A stretch of 64,000 nucleotides of DNA from an uncultured Pseudomonadales bacterium. GTDB taxonomy: Bacteria; Pseudomonadota; Gammaproteobacteria; Pseudomonadales; Azotimanducaceae. The stretch lies in the NCBI GenBank assembly GCA_951813515.1, contig OX638346.1:3403617-3467616 (forward strand), given 5' to 3'. Of the stretch, positions 63,683 through 64,000 are shown piece after piece (the stretch's first letter is position 1; each line of letters opens with the position of its first letter). The position numbers and the translations under genes are program-made. The notes under the pieces are model-generated. The model saw only the letters and a list, made by a program, of their open reading frames with translations, searched no databases and was not told the DNA's origin.

Positions 63683-64000
63683 TCATAGGCCCCGGCCGTC
63701 CAATGCTCGTTGCACCAGTTGATCGAATGATCGATCAATCACGTCGCGGCTTGATCGGCCAATCAGTGACACGTACTCGTTTGTCCACTCGGAAGAAAGC
63801 GCCTTATCGCTCAGGGCCCTTAGAAGAGCCATGCCCGCAGGCCTCTCCCGAGGGGCAAGACGCTGAACTGGTACCAACACCCAGCACGGTTGAGGGAAGC
63901 TCACAGCCACAGCAAAATGTCCTTCAACACCCCTGTCGATCAGGCCCTCGAAATCCGCCGGCGTGAGCATCCGTGGCTTTCTAGCGAGAACCTCAGCCTC
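63683..64000 (-). CDS. Partial uncharacterised gene running off the window
   Basis: The frame is open to the window edge. An ATG at 63970 (MLTPADFEGLIDRG) is possible, but coding-like residues (LARKPR) precede it. The visible part, with VAVSFPQPCWVLVPVQRL, SSEWTNEYVSLIGRS and a Leu-rich C-terminus, has no recognised domain or membrane segment. It lies in the same orientation as the HExxH unit. Confidence 0.45.
   Translation of the reverse strand, partial: EAEVLARKPRMLTPADFEGLIDRGVEGHFAVAVSFPQPCWVLVPVQRLAPRERPAGMALLRALSDKALSSEWTNEYVSLIGRSSRDVIDRSFDQLVQRALDGRGL

Overview
The window looks like chromosomal DNA from a high-GC Gram-negative bacterium, most likely a marine or host-associated Pseudomonadota (inference). 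It has two TonB-dependent receptors, an autotransporter-type beta-barrel, signal peptides and lipoboxes. It is rich in CoA-linked and xenobiotic-type catabolism: thiolase/DUF35, CaiB-type CoA-transferases, acyl-CoA dehydrogenase, epoxide hydrolase, arylsulfatase, amidohydrolase, LLM oxidoreductase and dienelactone hydrolase. I saw no rRNA, tRNA or CRISPR array.

Layout. 1-3330: the 3' end of a beta-barrel gene, bcp peroxiredoxin, a DUF169 protein, and a glutathione-S-transferase gene whose active-site cysteine codon is TGA. The last has a strong Shine-Dalgarno/ATG upstream and a GU-looped hairpin just downstream, so it is a selenoprotein candidate and the most interesting item here. 3331-9564: a visibly AT-richer sugar-acid locus (TonB receptor, KDG-type kinase, RraA-like protein, SDR) with a FadR/GntR-type operator over the receptor promoter. 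9651-18000: pterin dehydratase, HAD protein, two nearly identical tandem SCP2-type thiolases with a DUF35 partner, a secreted protein made of about 39-residue repeats, dienelactone hydrolase, an RNA methyltransferase, and the first of two CoA-transferases. 17779-24965: the second CoA-transferase, then divergently LLM oxidoreductase, epoxide hydrolase, amidohydrolase and sulfatase in one likely operon. 24966-26151: a small accessory patch with a decayed integrase and a HicAB toxin-antitoxin pair.

26205-40830: HpaI-type aldolase, an unusual Clp-N fusion protein, a fused membrane/spermidine-synthase protein, ZIP transporter, acyl-CoA dehydrogenase, SelO, GH32 hydrolase, a TPP enzyme, SDR and peroxiredoxin. 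40881-48694: a small lipoprotein, a heterodimeric ABC exporter overlapping an M1 aminopeptidase gene, and an HNH endonuclease. 48703-53618: M20 peptidase, cobalamin-riboswitch-controlled BtuB-like receptor, and cysS. 53875-64000: accessory-type sequence, with a MITE-like element that supplies the stop codons of both flanking genes, an MBL hydrolase behind a duplicated ribosome-binding site, an AAA/DUF4143 ATPase, a serine hydrolase, a 135-bp tandem repeat, a VapBC pair, an IS with a transposase split over three frames, and an uncharacterised HExxH-protein/small-membrane-protein pair.

All functional calls come from reading translated sequence and remembered family motifs. No database search was run.
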